A stretch of 64,000 bases of DNA, taken from positions 2,916,626 to 2,980,625 of the forward strand of contig JAQFVV010000050.1 in NCBI GenBank assembly GCA_028023455.1. The letters are read 5' to 3'. Both the position numbers and the translations under genes were made by a program. How positions within the stretch are numbered: position 1 is the first letter of the stretch; the number at the start of each line of letters is the position of its first letter. The stretch comes from Epiperipatus broadwayi (taxonomy: Eukaryota > Onychophora > Udeonychophora > Euonychophora > Peripatidae). Under the pieces are notes generated by a model. The model had not been told where the DNA came from, searched no databases, and saw only the letters and a program-made list of their open reading frames with translations. Positions 46,390-57,859 of this stretch are shown here, in pieces.

Positions 46390-47400
46390 TATATATATAT
46401 GCTTGTTTTTTTTTTGTTATTATTTTTTTTCTCCCTTCCAAATTCCCCTTCCCCCCCCCCCGAGGGGGATTTATTTAAAAAGAAGGTGTGGTTGTGATGG
46501 TGGGGGGGTTTTTTTTTTTTTAACTTCTCCTCTCCATATTTTTTTTTTTTTTTTATTTTCCCCCCCCCCCTCTCCCCTATTTAAAAGAAAGTTGTGGGTT
46601 GGGGAGGGGATTTAGAAAAAAAAAAAAAAAAAAAAAAAATTTAAAGATAAATATTATTAATTATTTTTAAATTTAATTATTATTTTTATTTTTATTTTAA
46701 GTTGGGATTGAGTTGGATTATGAATTAATTATAATAATATTATTTTATCCTCTCCCCCTGAAAGACAATATGAATAATGAGGAGATATAATTTTTTTTTT
46801 TTGGTTGGTGTGTGTTTTGTTGTAATTTTAAAAGATATGAAAATAAAATTTTATTTTTTTTTTTTATAGATTGGATTTAATATAGGGTGGGTTTTTTTTT
46901 TTTTTTTTGTATTTAGATTTTTTTTATTGAGGAGGAGGATTTTGTTTTGCTTTTTTTTGGTTTTTTTTTTTTTTTTTTGAAGAGGAGGGGGGGGGGGGGG
47001 AGGGGGGGGGGGGGGGGGAAGGGAGGGGGGCGGGGAGGGCGCCCGACGGAAGGGCACTAAAGAGTTGGGGAAGGGGGGGGAAAGAGGAGGGAAAGGAAGT
47101 GAGAAGTGTGAGGAGGATAAAGAGTTAAAAAGATTAAAAAAAAAAAAAAAAGAGAAAAAAGTGTGCAAAGGTTTAGAAAAAAGACAATTTTTATTGTTTG
47201 GGTTTTGGATCCCCAGGGTCCCAGTTTTCTTGGTTTGGGGGGGGGGGGGGGCCCCCATTTCTCCACTTGGGGGGGAGTTTGGGAGCCATCTTGTATCCAT
47301 CAAAAAAAAAATTTTTTTTTTCTCCCCTCTTGGGGGGGGGGGGTGGGGGTTTAAGAAACAATATAATTTTATATTAATTAAAAATTAAACATTTAATCAC
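46390..47400. other. Homopolymer-rich block, probably low-quality consensus
   Basis: Dense runs of G, C, T and A (ten to twenty bases) alternate with stretches like GGATCCCCAGGGTCCC, unlike any other part of the window. The six or so open frames here (46280-46615, 46851-47303, 47057-47388) are products of these runs (poly-Pro, poly-Gly, poly-Lys, poly-Phe) and should not be annotated as genes. Confidence 0.7.
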
Positions 47401-47739
47401 AAAATCACCTCTATATTTTTTACCTTTATTTTAATATAAAAAAAAACCCTTTCTTTAAAATTACCCCCAACCAAAAGAAGAAGAAATTAATTATTGAAAT
47501 AAAAATGGTAAATAGTAATATTTTAATTTTTTTTTTTTTTTAATATTTTAATTAAATATTATAAAAAAAAATAATTAATTTAGAATTTTAATAATTATAT
47601 TTATATTAAATATAAAATTAAAAATATTAATATTTATTATTTTTGTATTTTATAGAAAAGTGAAAGAAAAAATATTTTTTTTTTAAAAAAATTAAAAAGA
47701 AAATAAAATATAGAATTTCACTGTTTTTGTGTGTGGGGG

Positions 47740-48720
47740 TATAAGTACGACTTAGTTCAGATACAATATATATATTAAATACAGTAATATTCATATAATT
47801 CAACTTATTTTGTTACAAGTACTTTTGATTATATTTCTTTTAGTCTTGTCAAGTATATAACCTTGAATAATCAAAACAAGACATTATTTTATAATCCCCT
47901 TAATTCCACTCAATTCTCCCACAATTCAGTTATTTTAATGTTTGATGATCTTGATGATTTTTCAAAATTAATGTAGCTTCTTTTACTTTTCATTTATTGT
48001 GGTAACATTCAACTTGTATAATTTTTATGTTTTTATAATAAAATTTAGACCTGTATTTACAAGTTTTATTATGATTAAATATAACATATGCTGAAAGTTT
48101 ATTTTTATCTTATACTAATTGTTTATCTTTTTGAACTTTTTTATATAAAAGCATATGTTCTTTTATTTTTTTTTCTAATGTACATCTAGACTCTCCAATG
48201 TATTGTAAGCCAAATTTATACATTAATTTATATATAATAAAATGTTGATTCAAACTTAAATTTTTGCTTTTAGAGTTGTTAATTAATCTATTTGTATTAT
48301 TCGTCAAAAAAAAAAAAGCAATTTGACACAAACCATTATACATTTTTCTCATAACCTTAACTTATTCATTTGATATAAATGGCATTGAAATCCATTTCAT
48401 CTTGATATTATTTTAGTTTTATTATATTGTTGACTCATTTAAAATTTTTAACAATATGAGTAATAATATTTTTATTATAACCAATTTTCAATAAATCGTT
48501 AACAAACAAATTTACATTTTTTATTTTGTCATTATTACTCATACTATTAAAAAAATTTAAATGAGTTAATAATATAATAAAACTCAAAATGAAATGGATT
48601 GCAATGTCGTTTATATTAAATGAGTAAGTTTTCCCCCTTTGCAAAAGACAATAATACATATTTTTGAGCAATGTATATCCATGCAAGATTGTAGAAATGC
48701 AATTCAACCAATCTACATCT
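47740..48720 (-). pseudogene. Penelope-like element, C-terminal part (copy A)
   Basis: Minus strand. 48435-48707 encodes the linker after the RT (KNMYYCLLQRGKTYSF, then LLKIGYNKNIITHIVKNF). 48110-48352 encodes TNNTNRLINNSKSKNL and the GIY-YIG segment LMYKFGLQYIGESRCTLEKK. Further down, in shifted frames, come NHNKTCKYRSKFYYKNIKII and KVKEATLILKN, the rest of the endonuclease domain. The order linker, GIY-YIG, 3' region is that of EN+ PLEs. The catalytic YIG and Arg regions are recognisable, but frameshifts break the gene. A hammerhead-like motif follows. Confidence 0.7.
47811..47861 (-). ncRNA. Hammerhead-like motif downstream of PLE copy A (family E)
   Basis: Minus strand: stem I GUUA/UAAC plus a core-adjacent C-G pair, core UUGACAA (47846-47852), stem II GACUA/UAAUC (one mismatch), AAAA (47823-47826), palindromic GUAC (47819-47822) as zero-loop stem III, cleavage triplet CUU. 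Core positions 3 and 8 read U and A. Confidence 0.5.
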
Positions 48721-49365
48721 ACAAACTACCCATAATTACCTTGCTAAAACATGCTAATAACAAGTGAGAGTTCACCATGATAAGAAATGCTACATTTGTA
48801 GCCTTCAAGCTATGGCTGACAAGATGTAATCAGCTTTATAACGACAACAATATAGTGCCAGCACATATATTGATGAAGAAACTAAATAAAACAAGACTGA
48901 GAGATCAGTTTATAGCTCCCCAAATGAGCTATAATACCACATGGTAACTAATCAAGTTGAACAATTAAAGGAAGAACAAAGTTGAAAGCCATCAGTGATA
49001 TACATAAAGCAACAAGAATCCATAGACAGGCTTGGGTACTTTGAAAGACTTGAACAACACATAATGAACTTAAACAGGCAAAAGGGTGGACTAATTTTAA
49101 ATTCTTAATATGGCAACATTTAGCAACATAGCAAAATTTGAACCCTGTATATATGAAGTTTAATAAATTCTTGCTAAAAAAAAAAGTTAAGTTATGAAAA
49201 AGATTTATAATGGTTTGTGTCAAATTTCTTTTTTCTCAACAAATAATACAAATAGATGAATTAACAACCCTAAAATAAAAAAAATAGATGTGCATTAAAA
49301 AAAAAAGAATAAAAAACATATGCTTTTACATAAAAGAATTCAAAAAGATAAACAATTAGGAAAAG

Positions 49366-49930
49366 ATGAACATAGACCTTCAGCATCTGTTATATTTGAT
49401 CATAGTGTATGCAAGCGCTTTAAAACGCTGGTTGAAGAAGTTGTTAATAGCAAACCATCAAAATGAGTTAATCCAGGTTAAGTGCTTTCAAGGTGTTATC
49501 CCTCATAATTATAGCCCAAATAGTAATAGTTGTTGTGATATTATTAAATGGTAATATATGGGTTTAAATTTGATTACAAAAACATAAAAAATTATACAAA
49601 TTGAATGCTACCACGACATAAACAATTATACAAATTAAATGCTGCCATAATAAACGAAAAATAAAAGAAGCTATATAAATTTGAATAAATCATCAAGTAT
49701 TAATGAATCGTCAATTATCAAACATTAAAATAACAGAATTGTGGGAGAACTGAATGGAATTATGGAAGTTGCAACATAATGTCTCGTTTTGATTATTCGA
49801 TGTTATATCGTTATACAGTTGACAAAGACTAATAGTACTATAGTCAAAAGTACTTCTAACAAAATAAGTTGAATTATATAAATATTACTGTATTTAAGAT
49901 ATATATTAAGTTGAATTTTACATATATTTT
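49366..49930 (+). pseudogene. Penelope-like element 3' remnant (copy B, head-to-head with A)
   Basis: From about 49560, the plus strand repeats the copy A 3' region in opposite orientation: KIIQIECYH, NKSSSINESS and NNRIVGELNGI, then the same untranslated end to AATATTACTGTATTTAAG. The frame 49366-49554 upstream is not recognisable as PLE. Confidence 0.65.
49808..49861 (+). ncRNA. Hammerhead-like motif downstream of PLE copy B (family E)
   Basis: Core UUGACAA (49819-49825), stem II GACUA/UAGUC perfect (49827-49831, 49841-49845), AAAA (49846-49849), palindromic GUAC, cleavage triplet CUU. Stem I GUUA/UAAC with a core-adjacent G-C pair, where copy A has C-G. Confidence 0.55.
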
Positions 49931-50119
49931 GAAGGAATACAGACATCAGACATCAAAATTAATATATATATATATATATAATGTCTAATGTTTTTATAGT
50001 ATAAACTTATTATTTTAGATCCACAAAATAATTGTTATAAAATTATTGTAAAATGTTTAAAGATATATAATCAATCTGTCCTTCACCCTTATGATTGATT
50101 ATCATCTTAGCTTCATCAT

Positions 50120-50225
50120 ATCATCCAATCACTGATATATATATATATATAATGTTTTCATCATTATATGATATCATCCAATCACTGATATATATATATA
50201 TATAATGTTTTCATCATTATATGAT
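50120..50225. repeat. Exact 53 bp tandem duplication
   Basis: ATCATCCAATCACTGA(TA)n AATGTTTTCATC occurs twice in direct succession with a 53 bp period and no visible difference. Confidence 0.85.
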
Positions 50226-50600
50226 ATAAATAAAGTAGTATTTTGGATTAAAGCATATATTAATTTTGCTACTTCCCAACATTTTGATAAAATAGCATCC
50301 GCCATTGTTAAGTCTAAGTCTTTAAAAAACCCGTTAGATTTCAAATAGTAATGAGATTCAGGGTGAGGTAAAATTAGATGTTGAACATTCAGAATATGTG
50401 GATTATAAAAAAAATAAACATTTTGTTAATCCACATATTCTCAATCTCAGTTTTTACCTCACACTGAATCATGCTACTGTTTGAGATTTAATGGTTTTTT
50501 AAAGACATTCTTGAAAATGGCAGATGTTATTTCGAAAAGTTGGGATGCAATCAATAATAATACATGATTTAACCCCAAAACTACTTTATTTACATATATA
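50222..50600. mobile_element. Foldback element, ~180 bp arms
   Basis: The left arm (ATATAAATAAAGTAGT ... TTTAAAAAACC ... GAATATGTGGATTA) and right arm (TTAATCCACATATTC ... GGTTTTTTAAAGA ... ACTACTTTATTTACATAT) are inverted copies with ~20 bp between them. No ORF; non-autonomous. Confidence 0.8.
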
Positions 50601-51339
50601 TATAGTTATCTGTAAAAATATTTAGTAGATTGAAATTAAATAGTGAAAAAGTTTAATAGATGGACTTTTATATACAATAGGGCACATCATTCTATTGAAT
50701 AACAAGACTTTTAGTGGAAAAGATGAATTTATGGATAATATATGTAATACAATTATTTTATTACGTAATAATAGTTCAATATAGTAATTAATAAGAAAAT
50801 TGATTTTTAAATATATATATTATTAAAAATGTAAAAAAACCTAACCTTTATCAAAATAAAAGAATATTTTCAATCAAAAAAGTTTTAGAAGTGAAGTTTT
50901 ATAAGTAAATCTGTTTATTTTTACCAATAAAATGCCAATTATAATTAATTACTCACACTCGTCATTAAAATTGTTTTGCATTATGCTTCCAATTAAATAT
51001 TATTCAATCTTTTAAAGGGATTAAATAATGTTTAATTGGAAATAAAGTTTTATTAATTCATTTTCACAATCGAATTAACAATTTCACAAAAATTTAATTG
51101 CCTAAATTTTAAAAGTTGTAATATTGTGTACATTTTACAATTATTCCATATTAATATATCTTGTTTTAGTTTTCACATGATTACTTCAAGCAAGTTCCTT
51201 TTGTTGAACTATATATATAAACAACATTTTAATTTTAATTTTTTTTTCCCATTAATAAATATGTAAGAGTTAATACGCTTGACGCATGTAGTGAAATTAA
51301 ATTCTTAGTTGGAATCATTATTTCTCAGGCTAAGCGCTT

Positions 51340-51630
51340 TCAGAGATTTCTTCTCGATATAGTCCATCTTTTTGAAATAGAAAAGCATGCAACTTTTCTA
51401 TTTATTGCATTTATATCTCTTGCAATAAACCATGCCTCCTTAATTTTCCTCTTGATGTCACTCCTTTCAGTGGAAATTATTGTGGCATTTGCAGGTTCAA
51501 ATTCATGATTAGCCACCTTTTGGTTGTCCATCACCACTGAGCTACCTTCATTTCTACTCAACACTCTTTTGTACAAATATATTTGTTGAGTAATTCTGTC
51601 CTTTTTAGTGGCCCGCGTTTAAACTTGTAT
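51340..51630 (-). pseudogene. PLE GIY-YIG C-terminal fragment, another family
   Basis: The minus frame 51340-51576 shows YKRVLSRNEGSSVV, NHEFEPANATIISTERSDIK and RKIKEAWFIARDINAINRK. N-HEF-x-x-A-x-I/V-x-E..x-x-K-R-K-I-K-E-A is the hallmark of the PLE endonuclease C-terminal half. The N-terminal YIG part is missing. Confidence 0.7.
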
Positions 51631-51946
51631 CAAAGTTTGCTAATTATACCATTAAAAAGTGACACCATTGCCTCCTTGCACATATAATCCATTGTTTATA
51701 CACATGTGCACATGTGCTAGACACCTGTATATGTATGTGTGTAGACATATTTGTATATACAATGGATTATTGCTATTTATTTACATGTTCTGTAGAAATT
51801 TATAAAAACTTAAGACTCTTGACATAGGAGCAATGTTTACTGAAAAATTAGATAATCCTCAGGACACATGCCTCTTCCAACAAAACTCAATGCAATCAGC
51901 CATGCCCATAAATTCAGTTTCCATCTAAATAGGTGTAAATTAACTA

Positions 51947-53304
51947 CATCTGGGTCTCATTTTATGTGGTAGATAGATTCCTCAGAAAACATGCACAAAA
52001 GAAATCACTCAAAAATAGACTTAACTTACCTTGAAAAATGGAGGATACATACTGTAATTTTCAAAAATTACATAAAAGCAAAGCAACAACGTAAAATTAT
52101 TTTAAAATTTGCATAAAAATAATAAAATATGACTAATAAAAAATTTTGATTTTAAAAAAAATTGATGCAAAACAAACTTTTTTTATTAACTAGAGTATTT
52201 AATTTTATTCAAAACAATATATTTTTATGCATAATTTACAGTATTTTGCAGTTTTTCATACATGTACAGTATTTTAATCATTATTGCTATTTGATGATAT
52301 GCAGATTCATTTGTGAAATGGCAAGACATCAGATTCATTACAAGAGGAAATACAACTAGTGCCAACTTCATTTTTTTAATTGCTCTCATAGTGGACTTGC
52401 CCAAACTAAAATGTTTTCCAATCACTGTTGATCCTTCCCATTTCACTAAGCGACCTAAAATTGAAACTTTTGTTTTCAAATAAATTTATTTTCTTGTATG
52501 TTTTTTTCTCTCCATTAGAATAAACTAAAAGTTTAAAATAAAAATAAGAACTTAGACTTATGATAATAAAAAAACATCTACTCACCACTATTGGGTAAAA
52601 TTTAATTAAAACTAACAACTAAAAATTAAATTAGTATTTTTGACTTTAATTTTTTAATTTTCAATTCCATTTAAAAATCAATTTTCATTGTTTTGCATCA
52701 CATCAATTTTGGATCACATTAAATAATTTTTAAATTGTTAATTATAATTAAAATTCAGATTTTAATTTTTAATTGTCAAATTCAATTGTGCCTACTGCTG
52801 TTACTCACCCTTTAAAAATAAACTTGCGGACATTAAATAATTAATTGATTATGGACACTTTTTAAAAAAAGCAAAAATAGAATGTGATTTAAAATGCAAA
52901 AACAACAACATGCATAGTATATGCATCTATAACATTTGAACAGATTTACATTGTAATCTTGTAAAATTTAATGTGTGTATATAAAATGGAAAAATCCTGA
53001 TTTTAAGTGAATGATGAACTTCTTTATTGCATAAAATCTATTACAGTACTATTATAAAGTGCTGAAAATATTGAAATTATTAAATGGAAGTCGAACTCCA
53101 ATAATGCACCATTACTTTAAATATGACGTGTGAGTGCGTAAAATTTATAATATTTAAAGTAATAGTGCATTATTGGAGCTCAACTTCTTATGTAATACAA
53201 TTTATCACATAAAAGAAAACTGCATATAAAGATATTAAGAAAAAACATGAATTGCATAACTTCAAAATCGCATTAAAAAATCTGCATAAAACAACACCTG
53301 GGTG
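51947..53304. mobile_element. Tigger/pogo-like DNA transposon, copy 2
   Basis: Left end CATCTGGGTCTC (51947) and right end CACCTGGGTG (53295-53304) are flanked by TA on both sides. It is collinear with 33150-34228 but longer, keeping the transposase N-terminal region. The internal palindrome (GTCGAACTCCAATAATGC ... GCATTATTGGAGCTCAAC, 53088-53183) is shared by both copies. Confidence 0.8.
52225..52479 (-). pseudogene. Tigger-like transposase N-terminal fragment
   Basis: The minus frame begins ILGRLVKWEGSTVIGKHFS followed by LGKSTMRAIKK, matching the helix-turn-helix at the N-terminus of pogo/Tigger/CENP-B-type transposases (L-x-x-G-x-x-x-x-x-I-A-x-x-x-x-x-x-x-S-T-V-x-x-I-x-K). The remaining ~45 residues follow roughly the family layout. 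The DDE catalytic domain is absent. Confidence 0.65.
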
Positions 53305-53564
53305 TATTTGATATTAATGTTTGTAAATAAATTTTGGCAACAATTTATATACAAATTTGATGTAAATTCTACTCAACCAACTTACAATATATCATTATGC
53401 TATCATTTTTAACAGATGAAAATAACACTACTACTGATGGCCTCTTGAATTCTTCATAGGGGCAAAGTATAAAACAATAAGGTTTGTGGATTTTACTGTT
53501 ATAGCATGGAACTGTTATTAAGACTTGTGTCTATTTGGTATTATGAGAAGTGATTATATATATA

Positions 53565-53890
53565 TATGTAAAATTCAATTTGATATATATTAAATGGCGT
53601 AATATTCATATAATTCAACTTATTATAACTTTATCTTTTTTATTGTATTGCCAAATCCATATAATATTAATACCATCTATGAAGAAGAATTCTGGGAAAA
53701 TCGAAAATGTCAATAGTGAGTTGTAAAAAGTAATAAAGAGCCTAGATGAACTATATAACGTTAAATAATCAAAACGACATTATTTTTATAACTCCCACAA
53801 TTTCATTTAGTTCTCCCATAATTCTGTTATTTTATTGTTTGATGATTGATGAATCATTAATATTTGACGATTTCTCAAAATTAAATTAAC
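53565..53890 (-). repeat. PLE 3' remnant (copy C)
   Basis: It repeats parts of the copy A 3' end: AATATTCATATAATTCAACTTATT (53602-53625) and the AATCAAAACGACATT..CCCACAATT block (53767-53806). The hammerhead region is replaced by unrelated sequence. Confidence 0.55.
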
Positions 53891-55015
53891 TATTTTTATT
53901 TTTCGTATATATACACATATATTTCATGTATATATATAATATAAAATATTGCTTCAAGAGAGAAAATTGTTTTTATATACCACATCATATATATTGTATT
54001 AGAAATAGAATTGGACTCCTGAAACCATGTTGCATTTTATTATGCATATATATATATATATATATATTAATATTTGTCTAAATTTAAATTTTATCTGTCT
54101 AAAAATGACATGATAATAATCTCTAGCTTAATAAAAGATTAAGAGTTCTTTCATATATGTGAATGCTAAATGTTTGCATATTAAATATTAGTAATACAAT
54201 GATCTACTTTATGCTGCTTTTAAGATGTCAACATATTGCTAAGATCATTATTTATCTTATATTTAAGCTTAAGTATCAAATAATATAGAAGTTTGTGCAA
54301 GTATATTGAGTGATATTGTTTCTGATATATACATAAAACTGCCTGTACTTAAAACATTGCTGCTCAAAAATCTTGCAACAATCTTCTAAAGAATATCAAT
54401 TAAAAACAATATTACTTTATAGGTTTATTTCAAATTTATAGATGATGAAACATTTTAGTATTTTTTCCATCTTTGTTTTACTGTCTATTTTAAAACAACT
54501 AATATTTTCATTTGTTGGTTACTAATTGGATGTTTAACCGCTGCATGAATTAATTACAGGAGAAAATTTTTTTTATTAGAAACTAAATTCTAAATTTTAT
54601 CTGACCATACTGAATTCCAAATTGTGGATCAGGCAGCTATATGACTCAACTATATTATTTATTTATTTAGTATATGCATTGTTTACATACCTCTTGTTGA
54701 TATCATGAATTTAAATTAAATAAGCATTTTTATATGCCTAGTAGTAAACAGTTTTTTTGCTACACAGTTAACCTGGATTTTTAATCTAAGATAGGCAAAA
54801 TTTTGATTTTTTCTTTCCAATTAGAAATATCTTTTGTTCTTTTTTTTAAGAAGGTAACTGTAACCACTCCCCCCCCCCCCGCATAAGAATGTGATTTAGT
54901 GATACGACTAGTAAAAGACTAATTATTCTTAGTTAAAAAGTAAATCATCATTATCACTAGCATTAACAGATTCAGAGAGTTGTGATATCACTAATTCATC
55001 CATTTTTTACATTTC
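53891..55015. other. AT-rich DNA, no gene recognised
   Basis: Short (TA)n runs and one poly-C run (54869-54880). No coding or structural signal was seen. Confidence 0.35.
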
Positions 55016-55019
55016 TTTT

Positions 55020-55375
55020 CCTTAATTACCTAGTTCTTCAATTTCATGTAGGTCTTCCCATCTCTTATATCATCCAACAATATCATTCTTTTCAATCTTT
55101 TGTTTTTGATTCCACTTGTCATTTCTTCCAAAACAACTTTTATTAAATTATATTTTTTTCTTAATATATGTCCAGTCCAGTTTTTTTTTCTCTTTCTAAT
55201 TTCTTCAATCAATTTTATTATTTCATTTCTTTTTCAAAATTTCTTTATTTGTTATTTTGCTCATCCAACTGATTTTTTTGCGATTTTTTTGCAAGTCCCC
55301 ATTTCAAAGGTTTCCAATCTCTTCCTTATTTTTTTTAAAAAAAAAAACTTAAAACCTTTAATACTCTGGAAGTAG
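55020..55375 (-). pseudogene. LINE reverse transcriptase C-terminal fragment
   Basis: The minus strand reads RLETFEMGTCKK, then EIRKRKKNWTGHILRKKYNL and VVLEEMTSGIKNKRLKRM and LLDDIRDGKTYMKLK. The RRLEAFEMW...W-x-GHxLR...LLDDI order is that of the C-terminal domain of endonuclease-reverse transcriptases, a different family from the RTE tails elsewhere here. Decayed by frameshifts on the N-terminal side. Confidence 0.65.
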
Positions 55376-55395
55376 TTTAATTTTGTAATGCCTTT

Positions 55396-55575
<180 letters not shown>

Positions 55576-55734
55576 GTTCTCAGCTGCTTCAGAGGACTTT
55601 GTTTATCATTAGCATGAGTATTTAAGGGTTATTTATTATATCATATATATTTTTAATTATTGTTAATCCATTATAGAATAAAAATATCACCAAGTTAAAT
55701 CTAGTTTTTCAAATCTATAATCTATTTTCTCCAA

Positions 55735-55885
55735 ATCACACTTACTAACTTCCATTTTTCATTCATCTATCTCACATCTAGTCTCTTTCTAAGTTTTCAT
55801 AATTCAATGGAATTCAGTTTAAGACTTTATCTATGGAATTATTATCATATCTTCTAGCAATATGTTTATACCAAAAGTATTTCTA
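55735..55885 (-). pseudogene. RTE-like LINE 3' fragment
   Basis: Minus strand FKLNSIEL..KLRKRLDVR.MNEKWK parallels NWISRDCKRPRKRPNVRWMD of 40265-40455, with stops. It lies directly next to the U2-like sequence. Confidence 0.5.
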
Positions 55886-55917
55886 ATAGAATAAGTTGGT
55901 ATTTTTTCTCTCTGCGA

Positions 55918-56110
55918 AGAGAAGTGGGACATTTCTGGAAGTACTGCAATACCAGGTCAACCTGTGGTGGAGGTGGAGAAAGCCCCTAACTCTCCACCTA
56001 ATTCCAAAAATCAATTTACTATTCCAGCCCCCATTAGGAAGCATATCAGATCTTAACTTGATAAAAGCAGATACTACACTTTGATCTTAGCCAAAAGGCT
56101 GAGTGTTGGT
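55918..56110 (-). ncRNA. U2 snRNA-like sequence, probable pseudogene
   Basis: Minus strand shows the U2 hallmarks in order: CTCAGCCTTTTGGCTAAGAT (stem I), GTGTAGTATCTG (branch-point recognition), stem IIa with ATCTGATAT, the Sm site GATTTTTGG, then GACCTGGTATTGCAGTACTT in the 3' domain. Total length (~190) is normal. The first seven bases differ from the universal AUCGCUU, CTCGG reads CTCAG, and stem IIb has G-U wobbles, all consistent with C-to-T decay. No proximal promoter element was recognised, and the 5' side abuts a MITE tip. Expression cannot be excluded. Confidence 0.75.
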
Positions 56111-56375
56111 ATTAAACCACTAAAGATCACATGAGCACCATTTCTTATGCTTGCTCATAACTGTTATTAAAACAGGAAAGACTCTCCATACAGTAATGGC
56201 ATTCAGTGCAAGCCAGACTAATCAATGGAAGCCAGAAGGCTTATGCATAAAATTTCTATCTAGTGTCTACAATGATAGAGATTTTATGCACAATCCTTCT
56301 GGCATCTTTTGATTACTCTGGCTCAGACTGAGTGCCACTACTGTATGGAGAGATTTGCCTGTTTTAATGACTGTG
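56111..56375. mobile_element. Long-inverted-repeat MITE, copy 4 (short centre)
   Basis: Left arm TTAAACCACTAAAGATCACA ... TCCATACAGTAATGGCATTC ... AATTTCTATCTAGTGTC and right arm GATAGAGATTTTATGCACAA ... GAGTGCCACTACTGTATGG. The centre is reduced to a few bases, so it is nearly a pure hairpin. Its left tip directly abuts the U2-like 5' end. Confidence 0.7.
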
Positions 56376-56389
56376 TTGGTAACTGATAA

Positions 56390-57760
56390 AGTTATTTTAA
56401 ACCTTATAAAGTTAACTTTAGGTTTGCTTTTTATAAATAAGATTATATTTATGATATAAATATAATACTAGTAATTTATACTGCATTTGAATTAGAAGTT
56501 TTGACAAAAATAGTACTTAAAAAGTGATCTATGTAAAAATTTATAGTGTCATGTAGTTTTTAAACCTGTCAAGAGTCAAAGGATAGGAGTGCATATATTT
56601 GTATGTACTTGTCTAATTAGGACATTTAAAATGAATTTATATATTGTGTGATTAAAAATATATTTGTAAAATGAGTAAATTTTATATCTTTATATATGGT
56701 AAAGGACTATCTACTTAAACTGGTCAAAACTCGTCTACAATCTGTATTACAGATTCATAAGGTACAAAGCTTATTACCAAGATAATTTTATATCAGTACA
56801 GATATAATAAAATCATTGCTTTAAATAATAGTAATAATTTAAAGAGCTATTAAATGGTCTAACACCATCTGAATTATCATTTTCAATTAAAACATTTTAT
56901 CTTACATCATCATCCAATCGGCTACTAGACAAAATGAAATCACTTCCATCTGATTCTTTGGAAATTTTTTCTTATGAATATTATTTAATATCAATTTGAA
57001 TCAGACTGTAAAATAATTCTTTAAATGTGATGAGTAACCTCACAAATGCCACTGTCTATATTTGTCATTCAAATAAGAGCTCAAAAACACAGACAGAAGT
57101 TGTTCCATTTCACAATAGTAAAACGTAAGTGCCAATAGGTATGGTTATTCCATGTACACTATATGAGCATAAAATTCATGCTTAAATTGAACAATAAAGA
57201 TAACAGAATTTTGTTAAGCAATACCATGAATAGATTTCACTTCCCTCTACAACATATTATTGATATTCTACAGGTATGTTTAAAAGTATGAGGTTTATGC
57301 TGATGCTCATATTCAAATATATTTATATATCACTTTCCCCCAAATTGTGACTTAACCTACCCTAAATACTGAAAGTATGATCAAGAGTAAAATAATTACA
57401 TCGATTCTTGATAACTATGACATCTATTCTATTCTTAATTCTTTATTCAATATCTAGAGTGCTTTTAAGTCATAGCCTGGAGGAGTGTGATTTACTTCCT
57501 TGTGGTCAAGCTGCAATTTTTTTTTCAAACCCATTTAGCCTTGAGCATTATTACACTTATTATTTATTTTATGTTTATTGATAAGTAATACTTTGAGTGC
57601 AATTTGAAAATTATAATTGCAGTTTATAATGTCATAAATGACTATTTATTAGTGTACTTTTAGGAGAGATTATATTTAACTGTTTAAAGAGGTTTATTTC
57701 AACTTCTTTGTATCAATAATTTCAATCTCTATGGTCAAGTTGCAATCTTTATTATAGGGA
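56390..57760. other. AT-rich DNA, no gene recognised
   Basis: No ORF, repeat or RNA structure that I can support. Confidence 0.35.
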
Positions 57761-57762
57761 AT

Positions 57763-57856
57763 CTACCTTTATTGTTAAAAGGAGATTGCCTTGACAACAG
57801 TTTGAAATTGCTGATTGTTAATGATTGTTTAAGTGTTGACTGGCTTTTAATGATTA
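57763..57856. mobile_element. Hairpin MITE half copy
   Basis: Right half of the 36933-37120 element: GATTGCCTTGACAACAGTTTG ... CTTTTAATGATTAT. The left arm is missing. Confidence 0.65.
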
Positions 57857-57859
57857 TAT

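Noticed and set aside
46280-47388. Overlapping open frames encoding Pro-, Gly-, Lys- and Phe-rich proteins
   Set aside because: They are created by homopolymer runs in a block that looks like bad consensus.
51240-51345. Hammerhead after the PLE fragment at 51340-51630
   Set aside because: A CUGAAAG..GAGAAAU segment exists, but stems I and II cannot be formed convincingly.
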